Below, piece after piece: positions 11,216 to 11,445 of a stretch of 11,445 nucleotides of DNA. A model generated the notes under the pieces. The model was given only the letters and a program-made list of their open reading frames with translations, was not told the origin of the DNA and ran no database searches. Source of the stretch: an uncultured Lachnospiraceae bacterium (lineage in GTDB: Bacteria; Bacillota; Clostridia; Lachnospirales; Lachnospiraceae). How positions within the stretch are numbered: the stretch's first letter is position 1; each line of letters opens with the position of its first letter. The stretch spans positions 1-11,445 of the forward strand of contig CADCPL010000295.1 of assembly GCA_902803305.1 (NCBI GenBank). Direction: 5' to 3'. The position numbers were made by a program, and so were the translations under genes.

Positions 11216-11445
11216 ATAACTCTGTACATTTCCTTCGCTTCATCCTTCTTGACGGTCTCCTTAACGGAGAGCACTTCCACCTTGAGAGGATTGTTACCGA
11301 ATGCGATCTCCAAAATGTCGCCTTCCTTGACCTGTGTCGAAGCCTTCGCGCTCCTGCCGTTGATCATCACTCTGTCGGCATCGCACGCTTCGTTCGCGAC
11401 CGTACGTCTCTTTATTATCCTTGATACTTTTAAGAATTTGTCCAA
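11212..11445 (-). CDS. rqcP: S4-domain RNA-binding protein RqcP (YabO), 5' end cut
   Basis: Seventy-seven C-terminal residues are visible, starting at the window edge. They begin LDKFLKVSRIIKRRT and continue through NGRSAKASTQVKEGDILEI to KKDEAKEMYRVI, a near-complete S4 fold as in B. subtilis YabO/RqcP. That protein binds the large ribosomal subunit and P-site tRNA and helps RqcH add alanine tails to stalled nascent chains. The first codon in view, TTG, is read as Leu of the family start MRLDKF, so only about two residues are missing beyond the edge. The gene lies directly upstream of divIC, as in Bacillus apart from the absence of yabP and yabQ between them. Its stop codon is inside the divIC promoter. 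Confidence 0.93.
   Translation of the reverse strand: MDKFLKVSRIIKRRTVANEACDADRVMINGRSAKASTQVKEGDILEIAFGNNPLKVEVLSVKETVKKDEAKEMYRVI

Overview
The window looks like a chromosomal segment from a Lachnospiraceae-type Firmicute (Butyrivibrio/Pseudobutyrivibrio-like is my best guess). The basis is gene order and protein style: rqcP, divIC, tilS, hpt, ftsH in one direction, strong GGAGG-type ribosome binding sites, consensus sigma-A promoters, a YtrA-type GntR/ABC operon, and a small DUF3791/DUF3990 gene pair typical of gut and rumen Clostridia. The species is not determined by the sequence alone. No CRISPR array, rRNA, integrase or transposase is visible.

Layout. 1-1046 (minus): an accessory three-gene cassette of a DUF3791-like protein, a DUF3990 protein with PARP-like ADP-ribosyltransferase motifs, and a 76-residue unknown. 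It is translationally coupled and lies between two copies of a G-rich 14-bp motif. 1213-3206 (plus): a self-contained operon with operator, GntR/YtrA repressor, ABC ATPase, six-helix permease and strong terminator. 3238-3491 (minus): a tRNA-Phe/tRNA-Gly transcription unit with its own promoter and terminator. 3502-6484 (minus): a long intracellular GH13 alpha-glucan hydrolase followed by a receiver protein carrying a degenerate histidine-kinase stub. 6515-6744: a gene-free stretch with hairpins, one of which is a good terminator, and a possible small RNA. 6745-11445 (minus): the housekeeping cluster rqcP (cut by the window edge), divIC, tilS, hpt, ftsH, with a consensus promoter overlapping the rqcP stop codon.

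How it fits together. The 6745-11445 cluster is the counterpart of the B. subtilis yabO-divIC-tilS-hprT-ftsH region, but yabP, yabQ and spoIIE are absent, which fits a non-sporulating lineage. The place where spoIIE would lie is filled by a roughly 100-nt highly structured element bounded by a 9-bp direct repeat.

The best candidate for an undescribed system is the DUF3791/DUF3990/76-aa cassette, which I read as a possible ART-based toxin-antitoxin or defence module with an apparently leaderless promoter. Next come the structured element upstream of tilS, the possible sRNA downstream of ftsH, and the receiver protein whose H-box histidine is a tyrosine.

Several start codons were moved from upstream TTG codons to downstream ATG codons with proper ribosome binding sites (DUF3990, GH13, hpt, tilS). 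ftsH appears to use TTG genuinely.
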